DNA of 64,000 nucleotides from Corallincola holothuriorum (GTDB taxonomy: Bacteria; Pseudomonadota; Gammaproteobacteria; Enterobacterales; Neiellaceae): contig NZ_QPID01000004.1 in NCBI RefSeq assembly GCF_003336225.1, positions 62,001 to 126,000 on the forward strand, written 5' to 3'. This document shows, piece after piece, positions 51,691 to 60,950 of the stretch. Positions within the stretch are counted from its first letter, which is position 1. Each line of letters begins with the position of its first letter. The notes beneath the pieces were generated by a model. The model was not told where the DNA came from, made no database searches, and saw only the letters and a list, made by a program, of their open reading frames with translations. Both the position numbers and the translations under genes were made by a program.

Positions 51691-52854
51691 TTGAATAACA
51701 ATTTTGCTGCGACGGAATATGTCGAAACCGATGCCAGGCTGATAGAACTCTGTCGTAACTGGCAGAGATGCGACATGCTGGCGATTGATACCGAATTTGT
51801 TCGGGAGCGTACCCTATATCCGCGACTGGGGCTGATCCAAGTGTGTGATGGTGTGGGGGTGTACTTGATCGATCCTTTGCTGATTCGTGACCTCTCACCG
51901 TTTGCTGCATTGCTTGCAGACCAGAGCATAGTGAAAGTTCTGCATGCCTGTGGTGAAGATCTTGAAGTCTTTCGGTGCCATCTTGATGTCGTTCCTGCAC
52001 CATTGTTTGATACTCAGATCGCGGCAACATTTACAGGCCTAGCCATTAACCCTGGCTACGGTAAGCTAGTTGAACTGCTACTGGGCAAAGTGCTGGCCAA
52101 AGAGCACGCGCGGACTAACTGGCTGCAGCGTCCATTGACCGATGCCCAGCAGGAATATGCTGCGCTGGATGTTGATTACCTCTACAAAATATACCCTTTG
52201 CTAGTTGATAAACTGTCGGAGCAGGGGTGGCAAGAAGCGTGCACAGAAGAGTGTGCTCGATTTGTCAGTGAGCGGTTAAAGGTGACTCCAGCAGCACTGC
52301 AATATCGTGATATCAAGAATAGCTGGCTATTGAATTCGGAAGAGCTGGCGATCCTGCAAGAGTTGGCTAATTGGCGAAACAGTGAAGCTGCGCGCAGGGA
52401 TCTGCCACTTGGTTTCGTTTGTAAAGACGAAATGTTGATCTTGTTGGCTCAGCGTCAACCGCAATCGATGCATGACTTACGACAGCTCAGTGGTTTACCG
52501 CCGGCATTGGTGAAGCGGTATGCCGCAAAATTGCTTGAATTAGTTGAGCATGGTAAGTCTTGGCCCCAAACAAGCCGACCGGCGAAGCTTAAACGTCTCG
52601 TGGATTATGCTGGTTATAAGCCGGCGTTGAAGCAATTGAAAGATGTGGCGTTAGCTGCTGCAGAAAAGAGCCAGCTGCCGGTCGAATTAGTCGCGTCAAA
52701 GCGCCTTCTAAATGATTTTCTTAGTTATATATGGAAATGGGATGCTGAAGAGCGTGCAGCAAGAGGTGAGCCAGCAATCACTATCGGTTGGCGTCAGCCT
52801 CTATTTGCAGCTGTGTGTCAGGCGCTAATTGACAAAGTCTCAACCAGCGAATGA
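51691..52854 (+). CDS. rnd: Ribonuclease D
   Basis: A 387-residue 3'-5' exoribonuclease for tRNA and stable RNA maturation. DEDD-type catalytic motifs are AIDTEFVRERTLYPRLGL (Asp33, Glu35), HACGEDLEVF and YAALDVDYLY; an HRDC domain follows around residues 210-290 (LPLGFVCKDEMLILLA). The start is TTG 51691. It lies 65 bases after fadD and ends at a shared terminator with minE. Confidence 0.96.
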   Translation: MNNNFAATEYVETDARLIELCRNWQRCDMLAIDTEFVRERTLYPRLGLIQVCDGVGVYLIDPLLIRDLSPFAALLADQSIVKVLHACGEDLEVFRCHLDVVPAPLFDTQIAATFTGLAINPGYGKLVELLLGKVLAKEHARTNWLQRPLTDAQQEYAALDVDYLYKIYPLLVDKLSEQGWQEACTEECARFVSERLKVTPAALQYRDIKNSWLLNSEELAILQELANWRNSEAARRDLPLGFVCKDEMLILLAQRQPQSMHDLRQLSGLPPALVKRYAAKLLELVEHGKSWPQTSRPAKLKRLVDYAGYKPALKQLKDVALAAAEKSQLPVELVASKRLLNDFLSYIWKWDAEERAARGEPAITIGWRQPLFAAVCQALIDKVSTSE

Positions 52855-52872
52855 TTTGTTATCAGTAAAAAT

Positions 52873-52906
52873 AAAAAAACCACCACGATATAGCGGTGGT
52901 TTTTTA
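52873..52906. terminator. Bidirectional intrinsic terminator between rnd and minE
   Basis: AAAAAAACCACC to GGTGGTTTTTT with a ten-base loop. It serves both converging transcripts. Confidence 0.88.
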
Positions 52907-52920
52907 TTATTCATATTTGT

Positions 52921-53187
52921 TTATGACTGACGCTTATCGTCCGGCAGCATCACATTGAGTTCCAATACCGATAGATCTGAGCCTTTTTGATCTAAGGAAA
53001 CACTCACCTGATCGGGAGTGATTTCAACGTAACGTTTTATCACTTCAAGAATATCCCGCTCTAACTGAGGTAGGTAAGAGGGGCTATTTCGACGGCTGCG
53101 CTCATGGGCAACAATAATCTGTAGGCGCTCTTTAGCTAAAGAGGCCGTGTTCTTCTTGGTAGAACGAAAGTAGTCCAACAAAGACAT
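52921..53187 (-). CDS. minE: Cell division topological specificity factor MinE
   Basis: An 88-residue protein: an N-terminal amphipathic segment ([31 protein letters not shown]) that binds membrane and MinD, then a dimerising domain ([17 protein letters not shown]). It drives MinD release and pole-to-pole oscillation, keeping MinC away from midcell. It is six bases after minD. Length equals E. coli MinE (88 aa). Confidence 0.98.
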   Translation of the reverse strand: MSLLDYFRSTKKNTASLAKERLQIIVAHERSRRNSPSYLPQLERDILEVIKRYVEITPDQVSVSLDQKGSDLSVLELNVMLPDDKRQS

Positions 53188-53193
53188 GTCCGG

Positions 53194-54003
53194 TTATCCT
53201 CCGAATATACGTTTGAAAATTCCCTTTTTCTGCTCAGTAAGGAAGCGGTAGTCCACTTCATTGCCAAGCAATCTATCGACGGCGTCTTGATATGCCAGTC
53301 CTGCGTCACTCTCTTCATCGAGGATCACAGGCGCGCCTGAGTTTGATGCTTTTAGGACGGCTTGTGACTCAGGGATAACGCCTAACAGTGGCACTGCCAG
53401 AATGTCCTGAACGTCTTCTACGCTGAGCATATCGCCGCGCTCAACACGGGCGGGCGAGTAACGAGTTAGCAGCAAGTGCTCTTTAACCGGCTCATCACCA
53501 GACTCAGCACGGCGAGATTTGCTTGCTAAAATCCCCAGGATGCGGTCTGAATCGCGTACAGATGAGACTTCAGGATTGGTAACGACAACTGCTTCATCGG
53601 CGAAGTAGAGTGCCATTTGTGCGCCCATCTCAATACCTGCAGGGGAGTCACAGATGATGTAATCAAAGGTCTCTGCTAGTTCTTCAAGTACTTTACCAAC
53701 ACCTTCTTTGGTGAGGGCGTCTTTATCCCGAGTCTGGGATGCAGGCAGGATATAGAGGTTATCTACGCGTTTGTCTTTTATCAGTGACTGATTCAGATTC
53801 GATTCGTTATTGATCACATTAACGAAGTCATAGACGACGCGGCGTTCACAACCCATGATCAGATCTAAGTTTCGTAAACCTACATCGAAGTCGATAACGA
53901 CAGTCTTACTGCCTTTTAGCGCCAAACCGGTTGCGATGGCCGCGCTGGTGGTGGTTTTACCCACACCACCTTTACCCGAAGTGACAACGATTATCCGTGC
54001 CAT
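53194..54003 (-). CDS. minD: Septum site-determining ATPase MinD
   Basis: A 269-residue membrane ATPase. The deviant Walker A is SGKGGVGKTTT (Lys11 and Lys16), with DFDVGLRNLD, YIICDSPAGIE and VVTNPEVSSVRDSDR, all typical. The C-terminal amphipathic helix (EQKKGIFKRIFGG) is the membrane-targeting sequence. It recruits MinC and is controlled by MinE. Confidence 0.99.
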   Translation of the reverse strand: MARIIVVTSGKGGVGKTTTSAAIATGLALKGSKTVVIDFDVGLRNLDLIMGCERRVVYDFVNVINNESNLNQSLIKDKRVDNLYILPASQTRDKDALTKEGVGKVLEELAETFDYIICDSPAGIEMGAQMALYFADEAVVVTNPEVSSVRDSDRILGILASKSRRAESGDEPVKEHLLLTRYSPARVERGDMLSVEDVQDILAVPLLGVIPESQAVLKASNSGAPVILDEESDAGLAYQDAVDRLLGNEVDYRFLTEQKKGIFKRIFGG

Positions 54004-54030
54004 AATTTATGTTCCTGTCTGAATTCGTTA

Positions 54031-54738
54031 TTAATTCAATGTGTCGATAGTCAATTTTTCATCTTGCAGATAGATAGCCGTGGCTTGCTGCCAGTGGCTT
54101 TCCTGCAAAGCATCGCTAAGCCAGTAATGCCCACAGATCGAAACCAGTTCGGCCTGCAAGTTCTGGCAAAATATTCTTGCATCGAGATCGCCTTTCGCAC
54201 CTGCGATGGCACGCCCTCGTAGGGTGCCATAGACATGAATGTTGCCGTCGGCAATGACTTCCGCGCCGTTACTCACTTGTCCCATGACGATTAAATCGCA
54301 GTCTTTGGCATAAATCTGTTGCCCAGACCGCACCGGCTGTCTTACCACCATGGTCTCTTGGCGACCAGGCTCTGCTACCTTTTCAGTGGTTGGTGCTGCC
54401 GCTGTCGGTTTGGTTTCCTGCTTTGTTTGGCTTTTGGGGCGGGTTAATGAAGCGAACCCTGCCGCTTTGGCCGCCAGCTTTTGGCTGTCATCGGCGTTGG
54501 TGACGCCCACTGGCACCAGTCGAAGTTGCTCTAGGCATGATTTTAATGCCTCGAAGTCAATGCTCTGTTCAGCAAGCATTTCAAGATCAACAACGATAGG
54601 GGCTCGATCGAAAAAGTGAGGGACTTGAGCAATTTTTTGTTCAAGTTGCGCCGCGATGGCATCGATTTCGGTACTGCTAAGTTTCAGAACTGAAAGGGTA
54701 AATGCACTGCCTTTCAATTCGAGCGCGGTTTGCGACAT
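54031..54738 (-). CDS. minC: Septum site-determining protein MinC
   Basis: A 235-residue FtsZ-assembly inhibitor. An N-terminal domain (LELKGSAFTLSVLKL) binds FtsZ; a Pro/Thr/Ala-rich linker (about residues 105-130) leads to the beta-helix C-terminal domain (RSGQQIYAKDCDLIVMGQVSNGAEVIADGNIHVYGTLRGRA), which binds MinD. First gene of minCDE, 27 bases before minD. Confidence 0.97.
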   Translation of the reverse strand: MSQTALELKGSAFTLSVLKLSSTEIDAIAAQLEQKIAQVPHFFDRAPIVVDLEMLAEQSIDFEALKSCLEQLRLVPVGVTNADDSQKLAAKAAGFASLTRPKSQTKQETKPTAAAPTTEKVAEPGRQETMVVRQPVRSGQQIYAKDCDLIVMGQVSNGAEVIADGNIHVYGTLRGRAIAGAKGDLDARIFCQNLQAELVSICGHYWLSDALQESHWQQATAIYLQDEKLTIDTLN

Positions 54739-54844
54739 AAGAAGACGATACCTGTCTTAGTAATATTTTGCTCGGTCTTAAATGACCCTGTACGGTCTGA
54801 CGCCGCTAATCTACTGGGTTTTGTGTCCCAAGTTGGTGTGGTCA

Positions 54845-54853
54845 TGGTATAGT
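54845..54853 (+). promoter_or_regulatory. Extended -10 promoter element before ycgL
   Basis: TGGTATAGT fits an extended -10 (TGnTATAAT). Transcription would begin near 54860, which leaves no room for a ribosome binding site before ATG 54867 and supports the later start of ycgL at 54900. Confidence 0.5.
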
Positions 54854-54899
54854 CTGCGCCCCTTTTATGGCAAGTAAGTTTCAGCGAGATTTTTCAACT

Positions 54900-55178
54900 A
54901 TGTGGTGTGCGATCTACAAGAGCAGCAAAAAAACAGGCAGTTACCTCTATATTGAACGTAAAGATGATTTCGAAAGAGTACCTGAAGCGCTCTTGGCACA
55001 GTTTTTAGCCCCTGAATTGGTGATGGTAATTAATTTAGATAAACGTGAACATTTGGGGTTTGCTGATATCAAACGTGTGAAAGCTGAATTGGTAGAGAAT
55101 GGTTTTTACCTTCAATTACCACCTCCTGTGGATAATTTGTTGAAAGCGCACCGACTGGCTAAGGGCATAGAAGAATGA
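54900..55178 (+). CDS. ycgL: YcgL family protein
   Basis: A 92-residue protein MWCAIYKSSKKTGSYLYIERKDDFERVPEALLAQF, with the C-terminal FYLQLPPPVDNLL, which is the YcgL (UPF0745/DUF709) signature. The function is not established. ATG 54900 gives the usual family N-terminus; an ATG at 54867 would add 11 residues. Its stop overlaps the start of the transglycosylase gene (ATGATGA). Confidence 0.92.
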   Translation: MWCAIYKSSKKTGSYLYIERKDDFERVPEALLAQFLAPELVMVINLDKREHLGFADIKRVKAELVENGFYLQLPPPVDNLLKAHRLAKGIEE

Positions 55179-56173
55179 TGAGTGTTTCTCGCAGCATTTC
55201 GCTGCTGTTTTTTGTTGTGATCTCATTGACCACGTTAAATGTGGCAGCTAACCAGGCTGCTCCTGAGGGGTTTGACGGTTTTATCGAACAGATGAAACAG
55301 CAGGCTGCCGATGAAGGGATCAAACCTGAGATCATCGCAGCGGCATTCGCCGATGTGACTTTTATGCGCCGAGCGGTCAAGCAAGATAAAGCACAGCCAG
55401 AATTTAAGAAGTCGACGCTCGATACTTATATGGCTAAGCGGGTGCCTGATTGGAAAGTAAAAAAGGCCCGTGAACTCTATAAAAAGCATCGCCGTGTGTT
55501 AGACAAAATTGGTTCTGAGTACGGCGTCCAACCCCGCTTTATTGTTGCTTTATGGGGTTCAGAATCAAATTTTGGCAGTTATCAGGGAAATTTCCCCGTT
55601 GTTTCAGCGCTCAGCACCATGGCGTTTGAAGGGCGTAGGGCAGAGTTCTTCCGAAAAGAGTTAATGAATGCGCTGATCATCCTCGATCAGGGGCATATCA
55701 GCATTGATAAGTTCAAAGGCTCATGGGCCGGAGCCATGGGGCAAACCCAGTTCATGCCGAGCTCTTTCCTTAGTTTCGCTGTGGATTACAATGGCGATGG
55801 CAAGAAAGATATTTGGGGCAGTGAGGAAGATGCATTTGCTTCTATCGCCAATTATTTGAGCCAAAGTGGTTGGGATGATTCGTTAACTTGGGGGCGTCAG
55901 GTCAAGGTGCCACAAACGATAGATACCGCAGTGGCGGGTATCAAAACCAAATATACGTTAGCGGAGTGGCAAGCTAAAGGTGTGAGACGTTATGACGGCA
56001 GCGACTTGCCGGTTAATCCAATTCAGGCGTCTTTGATCATTCCTGATGATACTGATGGTCGTGTATTTTTAGCGTATTCCAATTTTGATGTACTGATGCG
56101 CTGGAATCGCTCCTATTACTTTGCTTGTACCGTTGGCTATTTGTCTGATCGTATTCGTTATCCATCACTCTAA
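55175..56173 (+). CDS. Lytic murein transglycosylase (MltB family)
   Basis: A 332-residue exported enzyme that cleaves the peptidoglycan glycan strand to 1,6-anhydro ends. A signal peptide (LLFFVVISLTTLNVAA) is followed by the SLT fold: RFIVALWGSESNFGSYQGNFPVVSALST with the catalytic Glu, SWAGAMGQTQFMPSSFLSFAVDYNGDGKKDIWG, and an LSQSGWDD tail. No lipobox, so soluble periplasmic. It overlaps ycgL by four bases. This linkage ycgL-transglycosylase-ycgN occurs in other marine gammaproteobacteria. Confidence 0.94.
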   Translation: MMSVSRSISLLFFVVISLTTLNVAANQAAPEGFDGFIEQMKQQAADEGIKPEIIAAAFADVTFMRRAVKQDKAQPEFKKSTLDTYMAKRVPDWKVKKARELYKKHRRVLDKIGSEYGVQPRFIVALWGSESNFGSYQGNFPVVSALSTMAFEGRRAEFFRKELMNALIILDQGHISIDKFKGSWAGAMGQTQFMPSSFLSFAVDYNGDGKKDIWGSEEDAFASIANYLSQSGWDDSLTWGRQVKVPQTIDTAVAGIKTKYTLAEWQAKGVRRYDGSDLPVNPIQASLIIPDDTDGRVFLAYSNFDVLMRWNRSYYFACTVGYLSDRIRYPSL

Positions 56174-56201
56174 ATAAGCCATCATTAGATACACTTATTA
56201 T

Positions 56202-57098
56202 ATGTTAAAACGCCTTGTTACTCGCTGGGTTGCCGCTGTCAGCGTCGTCTATCTTTCTATGGTTTGTGGAGTCGTATCCGCAGCTGAGCCGGTGAATGTT
56301 TGGGTCGATTTCGCTGTCAGTGATTTTGATGATACCGATGAAACACGCTGGCATTCGACAGAGTATGCGCTGTTGCGGATTTTGCTGCCGGAGTGGCGCA
56401 AGCAAACAGAGGTCGAGTTACTGCAAAGTAATACGGGCCGAGCAATAGCGCAGATTAGAGAGCAAAGGGCAGGCTGCGTTAGTAACCTTCTGTTAACCCC
56501 TAAACGTGCTGAAGAGCTCTATTTTAGTGAGCCGTTTTCGCTCTATTTTGGTCTGAAACTGTATTACTTGAGCAATAATGAAAAGGTTAAAGCTGAACTT
56601 GCTCATATTTCATCGAGCAGGGCTGTCAGCTTGGCTGATATATTAGGCGCAGACTCCGCTGGAAGGCTTGGCGTCGTGTCTGGCCGAGCTTATGGTGCAG
56701 AGATTGATGCGATCATTAAGCAGCCGGAGATGCGCTATAAACTCTATGTGCGAGGCGCTAATGATATGGCTGAAGGCTTGCTGGATATGTTGTCTCAAGG
56801 GCGGGTTGATTATGTGCTGGAGTATCCGGAAGTGGTCGATCACTACGTCGCGGAGCATGAGTTGGTGCTATCCAGTGTGAGTTTGAAAGAGAGCAATGAG
56901 ATGACGACCGGGCACCTGGCCTGTGCTAAAACGGCGCAAGGGCAGAGAGCCATTGAGCAATTCAATCAGGTATTAGCTGATCTGGTCGTGCAACCTGCTT
57001 ACTTAGATGCCCACCTGGCTGGATTACCTGAAAGTTTGCAGAAGGTATTTAGACAGCGTTTTAAGCAGACATTCCTGGAGTCATCAAATGGCCGTTAA
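56202..57098 (+). CDS. Periplasmic binding-like protein (TIGR02285-like)
   Basis: A 298-residue exported protein: a signal peptide (WVAAVSVVYLSMVCGVVSA), then a family 3-like binding fold (CVSNLLLTPKRAEELYFSEPFSLYFGLKLYYLS, QGRVDYVLEYPEVVDHYV). The sequence resembles the conserved hypothetical family TIGR02285 found in marine gammaproteobacteria. No ABC transporter partner is adjacent. Its last 11 bases overlap ycgN. Ligand unknown. Confidence 0.75.
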   Translation: MLKRLVTRWVAAVSVVYLSMVCGVVSAAEPVNVWVDFAVSDFDDTDETRWHSTEYALLRILLPEWRKQTEVELLQSNTGRAIAQIREQRAGCVSNLLLTPKRAEELYFSEPFSLYFGLKLYYLSNNEKVKAELAHISSSRAVSLADILGADSAGRLGVVSGRAYGAEIDAIIKQPEMRYKLYVRGANDMAEGLLDMLSQGRVDYVLEYPEVVDHYVAEHELVLSSVSLKESNEMTTGHLACAKTAQGQRAIEQFNQVLADLVVQPAYLDAHLAGLPESLQKVFRQRFKQTFLESSNGR

Positions 57099-57570
57099 GA
57101 CACTATTTTGGCGTCACAAGACTCTAGCGCAGATGACAGAGCAAGAGTGGGAATCTCTTTGTGATGGTTGCGGAAAGTGTTGTTTGCATAAGGTGATTGA
57201 CGATGACACGGATGAGCTCTATTTCACCGAGATAGCTTGTCGCCTTTTGGACAGTCACAGCTGTGCTTGCTCTAACTATGCCGATCGCTTCTCGCAAGTA
57301 GATGACTGTGTGAAAGTCACTTTGAATGATATTGAGTCTTTTCATTGGCTGCCTCCGACCTGTGCTTATCGTCGCTTGGCGGAAGGTCAAGATCTGCCTA
57401 GATGGCATCCATTGATTACCGGCACCTCTGAAACGATGCATCAATTAGGTCACTCGGTGCGAGGTAAAACGGTACTAGAAGAAGACGCCGGACCAACGCT
57501 AGCGGAGCATATTGTTTGGTGGCCGTTGGATGAAGAGGGTAACGGTAGCACCGTTGTGGAGGAAGATTAA
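57088..57570 (+). CDS. ycgN: YcgN family cysteine-cluster protein (UPF0260)
   Basis: A 160-residue protein with a cysteine cluster CDGCGKCCLHKV, then further cysteines in TEIACRLLDSHSCACSNYADR and PPTCAYRRL. The pattern is that of the YkgJ/YcgN zinc/iron-sulfur cluster family; function unknown. ATG 57088 is preferred to an in-frame ATG at 57007 because the longer form overlaps the previous gene by 92 bases and lacks family support. The final residues are acidic. Confidence 0.93.
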   Translation: MAVKTLFWRHKTLAQMTEQEWESLCDGCGKCCLHKVIDDDTDELYFTEIACRLLDSHSCACSNYADRFSQVDDCVKVTLNDIESFHWLPPTCAYRRLAEGQDLPRWHPLITGTSETMHQLGHSVRGKTVLEEDAGPTLAEHIVWWPLDEEGNGSTVVEED

Positions 57571-57574
57571 TCTA

Positions 57575-57598
57575 GGGTGGCTAAGCAGATAGCCACCC
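57575..57598. terminator. 9-bp hairpin after ycgN
   Basis: GGGTGGCTA-AGCAGA-TAGCCACCC directly after the ycgN stop and before the dsbB 3' end. Strong stem, but no T run in either direction. Confidence 0.5.
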
Positions 57599-57620
57599 AG
57601 ATTGATGCACGTGATTTCTA

Positions 57621-58142
57621 TTACGCTTTCTTTAGCTTACTGATTCCCCAACAGGCGATCACAGCGAACAAAAGTCCAAGGTAGACAATAAAGCTGACCA
57701 CAAGCCATTGTGGCATCGACCAGCCTAAGAATGACCAAGCTATTTCTCCGCAATCACCTGTCGCCTCAAAGAAGATTGGTAGCAATTTATGCAGTTGCAG
57801 CCACTCTGGAAAGTTCGGTTCAAAATCACAAGTATGGAAAGGGGACGGATAGAGCTGCAGTTGTACATGCTCCCATGCCAGTATTAATCCCCACCCGGCA
57901 GAGACTAACCAACCACAAAACCCGAGCAACCTAAGCCATAAGAGTTGTGGTGAGATAGCCGTGATAAGCCCAGTCAGCATGATCCCAAGCATAGCCACGC
58001 GTTCGTAAATACACATGATACACGGAGCTAAGTCCATGCCATATTGAAAGAACAGCGCACAGAGCTCAAGTGCTAATGCTGAGCCTCCTAGCAACAACCA
58101 CGGCCAGCGTTGCGTTGGCCAATTGCCGATTTGTGTGATCAC
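57621..58142 (-). CDS. dsbB: Disulfide bond formation protein B
   Basis: A 173-residue inner-membrane quinone reductase that reoxidises DsbA. Four helices and the redox pairs Cys41-Cys44 (APCIMCIYERV) and Cys105-Cys131 (HTCDF, GDCGE) are almost at E. coli numbering. The start is GTG 58142, with AAGGAA upstream; an in-frame extension to 58253 does not belong to the family. It follows nhaB after a terminator, so it is a separate unit; nhaB-dsbB adjacency is as in E. coli. Confidence 0.96.
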   Translation of the reverse strand: MITQIGNWPTQRWPWLLLGGSALALELCALFFQYGMDLAPCIMCIYERVAMLGIMLTGLITAISPQLLWLRLLGFCGWLVSAGWGLILAWEHVQLQLYPSPFHTCDFEPNFPEWLQLHKLLPIFFEATGDCGEIAWSFLGWSMPQWLVVSFIVYLGLLFAVIACWGISKLKKA

Positions 58143-58252
58143 GTTGATTCCTTGATAACAGAGGTGAATGGAGCAAAGCGTCGATTTTACTCCGCTTACA
58201 GGCTTCGCCAAGTCATTGACATCAATATTTACAAAGAACTGGAGAAAACGCA

Positions 58253-58284
58253 CAAAAAAGCCCAGCGGCGTTGCTGGGCTTTTA
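58253..58284 (-). terminator. Intrinsic terminator after nhaB
   Basis: On the minus strand AGCCCAGC-AACGCC-GCTGGGCT, followed by TTTTTG. It lies 22 bases after the nhaB stop. Confidence 0.92.
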
Positions 58285-58305
58285 GCTTCTAGTATATGGC
58301 GCCAG

Positions 58306-59895
58306 CTAGTGAGCGGGTGCCGCAGCCGCAGCCGCTGGTTCTACGATATGATGGATCCAGCCTGTGTCATAAAGCAGTTGGGTGGCAGGCTCCAGTATAA
58401 AGAGCGTGGCTGCTAGGCTGACTGACAGCATGACGATGGTATAGGGGAGAGCCATCCATACCATACGACCATATGACAGGCGCAGTAAAGGTGCTAAAGC
58501 CGATGTTAATAAAAACAGGAATGCCGCCTGGCCATTTGGTGTGGCAACGCTTGGCAGGTTGGTGCCTGTATTGACGGCGACAGCGAGCAGATCGAATTGG
58601 TCGCGGCTGATGCTGCCATTATTCAACGCCGCATACATCTCTTCGATATAGACGGTGCCGACGAAGACGTTATCTGACACCATGGAAAGAATGCCGTTCG
58701 CCAAGAATACTCGCCATAATTGGCCGTGCCCCTCAAATGAAAGTACCCATTGGGTAACTGGCGCAAACAGGTCTTGCTCAATGATCACGGCAACAATCGC
58801 AAAGAATACCGATAGCAGCGCGGTAAATGGCAGCGCTTCTTCAAACGCCTTGCCCAACTGATGCTCTTCAATCACACCTGTGGCTGACGTTGCTAAAACG
58901 ATCACGCTCAAACCAATCAGGCCAACGTCGGCGAGGTGTAATGCTAAGCCAACGATCAGCCAGAGAGCGATAATCCCTTGCACGATCAAGTTGGCAACGT
59001 CGCGCTTGGTGCGACGTTCGGTAGAGTACTTCTCAAAGTCGGACAAGATTGTGCGCACGGCGTCTGGCAATTTTGCGCCGTAGCCAAATACTTTGAATTT
59101 TTCTAATAGTAGGCAAGTCGCTAACCCAAACAGCAAGGTTGGAAATGAGATCGGTGCGACGCGGATGGCAAAGTTAACAAAATCCCAGCCCGCTCGGTCG
59201 CCGATAATCAGGTTTTGTGGTTCTCCGACCAAGGTACATACGCCTCCTAGTGCGGTACCAACCGCTGCATGCATCATCAAGCTGCGTAAGAAACTACGGA
59301 ACTGCTCCAAGTCATCACGGGTCAGATCATGTAGATTCTCATCGGCAGTATGATCATGACTGTGGTGGAACTCTTTGCCTGAAGCCACCTTGTGATAAAT
59401 GCTATAGAAACCCGTTGCGACGGCGATGACCACGGCGATTACGGTTAACGCATCAAGAAACGCTGATAAAAATGCAGCAGCAAAACAAAATGCCAGAGAG
59501 AGCATCGCTTTTGAGCGAATTTTAATGAGTAGTTTGGTGAAGAAAAAGAGCAGCAGCTCCTTCATAAAATAGATGCCAGCGACCATAAAGATCAGTAGCA
59601 AGAGCACTTCGATATTGGCTGAAATTTCGTGCATTACCATGTGCGGAGATGTCATGCCAAGGGCGACGGCTTCTAGCGCCAGCAATCCCCCCGGTTGCAG
59701 TGGGTAACATTTGAGAGCCATTGCCAGAGTAAAAATAAACTCGATAATGAGTAACCAGCCAGCAGTAAATGGGCTGATGTAAAAGACAATTGGATTGATA
59801 AGCAGAAACAGTAGAATGGTTATTTTAAACCAATCAGGGGCTTGACCCAGAAAGTTCCTTAAAAAGGCCTCTCCTAAAGTCTTGGTTTGTGGCAT
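58306..59895 (-). CDS. nhaB: Na+/H+ antiporter NhaB
   Basis: A 529-residue antiporter with about 12 membrane helices, used for sodium export and pH control. Recognisable blocks: [80 protein letters not shown] and [24 protein letters not shown]. Length is as in E. coli (513 aa) with a small Ala-rich tail. It is divergent from fadR, as in E. coli. Confidence 0.97.
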   Translation of the reverse strand: MPQTKTLGEAFLRNFLGQAPDWFKITILLFLLINPIVFYISPFTAGWLLIIEFIFTLAMALKCYPLQPGGLLALEAVALGMTSPHMVMHEISANIEVLLLLIFMVAGIYFMKELLLFFFTKLLIKIRSKAMLSLAFCFAAAFLSAFLDALTVIAVVIAVATGFYSIYHKVASGKEFHHSHDHTADENLHDLTRDDLEQFRSFLRSLMMHAAVGTALGGVCTLVGEPQNLIIGDRAGWDFVNFAIRVAPISFPTLLFGLATCLLLEKFKVFGYGAKLPDAVRTILSDFEKYSTERRTKRDVANLIVQGIIALWLIVGLALHLADVGLIGLSVIVLATSATGVIEEHQLGKAFEEALPFTALLSVFFAIVAVIIEQDLFAPVTQWVLSFEGHGQLWRVFLANGILSMVSDNVFVGTVYIEEMYAALNNGSISRDQFDLLAVAVNTGTNLPSVATPNGQAAFLFLLTSALAPLLRLSYGRMVWMALPYTIVMLSVSLAATLFILEPATQLLYDTGWIHHIVEPAAAAAAPAH

Positions 59896-60104
59896 GGAGT
59901 GCTCCCAGGTACGCTAGATTTTTGTTGGCAAAAATGCCTTTATAAAATTTTCGGCTATTGTACCTATTTCTAACCGTTTTCCTACGCGGATATGCACCAA
60001 AACTGACACATTTCAGTGATTATTTATGTCGGTTAACGTGAATGTTTAGCAGCGAGTTTAGTCAAAGTGTGAGTAACTTTTCACTTTTATAGTGCTTATC
60101 TTGC

Positions 60105-60134
60105 TTGTTGCTGGAAAATAGCATCTGGTATGAT
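60105..60134 (+). promoter_or_regulatory. Probable promoter of fadR
   Basis: TTGTTG (60105-60110) and TATGAT (60129-60134) are 18 bases apart, in front of fadR. A FadR-like operator covers the -10 element, so the gene could repress itself. Confidence 0.55.
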
Positions 60135-60139
60135 GAGTT
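60123..60139 (+). promoter_or_regulatory. FadR-like operator at the fadR promoter
   Basis: ATCTGGTATGATGAGTT matches the CTGGTnnGA core and the flanking AGTT of known E. coli FadR sites. It overlaps the putative -10 of fadR, a placement that fits autoregulation. Confidence 0.6.
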
Positions 60140-60145
60140 TCTTAT

Positions 60146-60157
60146 ACTGTTAACAGT
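60146..60157. repeat. 12-bp palindrome between promoter and fadR
   Basis: ACTGTTAACAGT is a perfect palindrome 23 bases before the fadR start, in the untranslated leader. A role is not known; chance is possible. Confidence 0.35.
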
Positions 60158-60179
60158 TTTGCCCGCGACAGGACGCTAA

Positions 60180-60899
60180 ATGATAATTAAAGCCCAGAGC
60201 CCAGCCGGATTTGCCGAAGAGTATATCGTCGATTCAATCTGGAACAATCGTTTCCCCCCCGGCTCGATACTGCCAGCGGAAAGAGAACTTTCTGAATTAA
60301 TCGGCGTAACGAGAACGACGCTGCGTGAAGTATTGCAACGGCTGGCACGCGATGGTTGGTTAACTATTCAGCATGGCAAGCCGACTCGAGTGAATAACTT
60401 TTGGGAAACGTCGGGTCTGAATATCCTCGAAACCATTGCTCGATTGAATCAAGACGGGATCCCTGAGCTGGTTGATCATCTGTTATCAGCAAGAACTAAC
60501 ATCAGTAGTATCTATATTCGAGCTGCGCTGAAGAACAATTCGGATAAAGTGGTCGAAATAATCAAGGATGCGGGGAATATTCCCGATGATCCAGCCGCCT
60601 GCGCGGAGTTTGATTATCAGGTAAACCATGCGTTGGCGTTCGCCTCCAACAACCCTATCTATGTGTTGACCTTGAATGGTTTTAAAGGGCTTTATTCGCG
60701 GATCGGCGCTTACTACTTCTCATTGCCTGAATCACGCGAATTGCTAGCTAAGTTTTATGCTGAGATCCAAGGGTTAGCTGAGCAGGGCAAATATGATGAA
60801 GCGATCAGTTTAGTTCGTCGTTTTGGTTATGAAAGCGCGAAACTATGGCAGCGGCTGCGGGACGATGTTCCTAGTGATATCGTTGATATTGCGCGCTAA
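60180..60899 (+). CDS. fadR: Fatty acid metabolism transcriptional regulator FadR
   Basis: A 239-residue GntR-family regulator. The winged-helix domain (residues 1-75) contains [45 protein letters not shown], and the C-terminal acyl-CoA binding domain follows ([27 protein letters not shown]). It represses beta-oxidation genes and activates unsaturated fatty acid synthesis; long-chain acyl-CoA releases it. Length equals E. coli FadR (239 aa). Confidence 0.98.
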   Translation: MIIKAQSPAGFAEEYIVDSIWNNRFPPGSILPAERELSELIGVTRTTLREVLQRLARDGWLTIQHGKPTRVNNFWETSGLNILETIARLNQDGIPELVDHLLSARTNISSIYIRAALKNNSDKVVEIIKDAGNIPDDPAACAEFDYQVNHALAFASNNPIYVLTLNGFKGLYSRIGAYYFSLPESRELLAKFYAEIQGLAEQGKYDEAISLVRRFGYESAKLWQRLRDDVPSDIVDIAR

Positions 60900-60917
60900 T
60901 CACACTGAATAGCGGTC

Positions 60918-60945
60918 AAAAAGGGGCTAGTGATAGCCCTTTTTT
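60918..60945. terminator. Bidirectional intrinsic terminator between fadR and spoVR
   Basis: GGGCTA-GTGA-TAGCCC stem with A run before and T run after, between two convergent genes. Confidence 0.85.
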
Positions 60946-60950
60946 GTTGG

